Of a DNA stretch of 6,517 bases, positions 5,995 to 6,517 are shown one piece after another. Under the pieces are notes generated by a model, which had not been told where the DNA came from, ran no database searches, and worked only from the letters and a program-made list of their open reading frames with translations. Source of the DNA: an uncultured Trueperaceae bacterium (GTDB taxonomy: Bacteria > Deinococcota > Deinococci > Deinococcales > Trueperaceae); contig CALDPK010000219.1 in the NCBI GenBank assembly GCA_937911855.1, positions 1 through 6,517 on the forward strand. Reading direction: 5' to 3'. Each line of letters begins with the position of its first letter. The first letter of the stretch is position 1. The translations under genes were made by a program, and so were the position numbers.

Positions 5995-6517
5995 GCCCTG
6001 TTCGAGCACTGGACCCACGACGCCGCACTGATTCCCAGCGAGTTCTATCCGCACTGGCGACACCGCTTTCGCAGTGCCCGTGAACGCCTCAAGCAACCCC
6101 GCTGGCTGCAGCGCCTGGGCGCAGACGGTCCCCGTCTTATCCGACAGGTGCGCTCGCGCGTGCGTCGGCATGGCGCGGTGATGGCACGCGATTTTGAAGA
6201 CAAGGGCAGCGGGGCCTGGTGGGGCTGGGGACCTTCGAAGACGGCGCTGGAATATCTGTGGCGCAGCGGCGAGCTTGCCATTGCCAGGCGCGAGGGCTTT
6301 GAAAAGGTCTACGACCTCAGCGAGCGGGTGATTCCAGAGTCCCTGCGTCAGCATCGACCGCGCAGCAGCGAATCGGAACGCTGGTTCTGCGAGCAGGCCC
6401 TGCAGCGTCTGGGCTTTGCCACGGCAAGCGAGATCGCTGCCTTCTGGCAGCAGGTGCCGGTCCAGCGGGTCAAGGCCTGGGCGGCGCAGCAGGTGAAGCA
6501 GCGCAGCATCAGGGCAG
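5995..6517 (+). CDS. ycaQ: YcaQ/AlkX-family DNA glycosylase (winged-helix, HTH_42), internal fragment
   Basis: The plus frame read from 5995 gives ALFEHWTHDAALIPSEFYP, a run of WRHR-type basic residues, then a FEDKGSGAWWGWGPSKTALE block, LWRSGELAIARREGFEKVYD and LSERVIPESLR. This order is highly characteristic of YcaQ-family proteins (formerly DUF1006), whose E. coli member unhooks DNA interstrand crosslinks. About 174 residues are present. The N-terminal part, which holds the catalytic QxD/QxQ motif in this family, is missing, and the 3' end runs off the window. The frame stays open further left but there it is antisense to the ActF-like and permease sequences and no longer looks like the family. 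No start codon or ribosome-binding site is identifiable, so as placed here it cannot be an intact gene. E. coli YcaQ is about 410 residues. Confidence 0.85.

Noticed and set aside
5525..6031. Plus-strand open frame of 168 codons opposite the permease
   Set aside because: Arg/Ser/Met-rich translation antisense to permease and ActF-like coding sequence, crossing both suspected junctions; no family features.
1..6517. A new multi-gene defence, mobile or RNA-based system
   Set aside because: No nuclease, helicase, reverse transcriptase, integrase, toxin-antitoxin pair, repeat array or structured RNA was found. The odd right end is better explained by joined gene fragments than by a new fused system.

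Overview
The window is about 6.5 kb of GC-rich, gene-dense bacterial DNA without any RNA gene, CRISPR array, IS element or plasmid/phage hallmark that I can see. The phylum cannot be fixed from the sequence alone. The mix of an M20 peptidase with Dpp/Opp-type permeases and cytoplasmic TPR proteins would suit a heterotrophic environmental bacterium, such as a proteobacterium, an acidobacterium or a Chloroflexota member.

Left part, plus strand (1-2497): the 3' part of an M20-family metallopeptidase, then a DppB/OppB-type permease and a DppC/OppC-type permease whose ends overlap by 4 bp. This looks like a peptide uptake and hydrolysis operon. The ATPases and the solute-binding protein are not in the window.

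Middle part, plus strand (2571-3560): a small VOC (glyoxalase/bleomycin-resistance fold) protein and a zinc-ribbon protein with eight cysteines. The gap between them holds several short inverted repeats, including a CRP/FNR-geometry palindrome (GTGA-N6-TCAC) just upstream of the GTG start of the zinc-ribbon gene. A convergent intergenic stretch (3561-3695) with an 8-bp perfect stem separates these genes from the minus-strand block.

Right part, minus strand (5889 down to 3696): the C-terminal half of a second DppC-type permease, followed after 14 bp and then a 4-bp ATGA overlap by two paralogous tandem TPR proteins. The three are probably one transcript.

Right edge (about 5870-6517): this part does not read as normal gene structure. 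The permease's N-terminal half is missing. In its place is a roughly 42-residue segment resembling ActF of alternative complex III (quinol:cytochrome c oxidoreductase), joined in frame at a stretch (MRVIDTF) that both families could share. After another few bases the sequence becomes a plus-strand fragment of a YcaQ/AlkX-family DNA glycosylase that runs off the end. Three unrelated gene fragments within about 130 bp, in mixed orientation, are best explained by a chimeric contig end (assembly or amplification artefact). A real rearrangement is the alternative. I see no convincing novel defence or mobile system here. The most notable items are this chimeric end, the coupled TPR pair and the zinc-ribbon gene with its possible operator.
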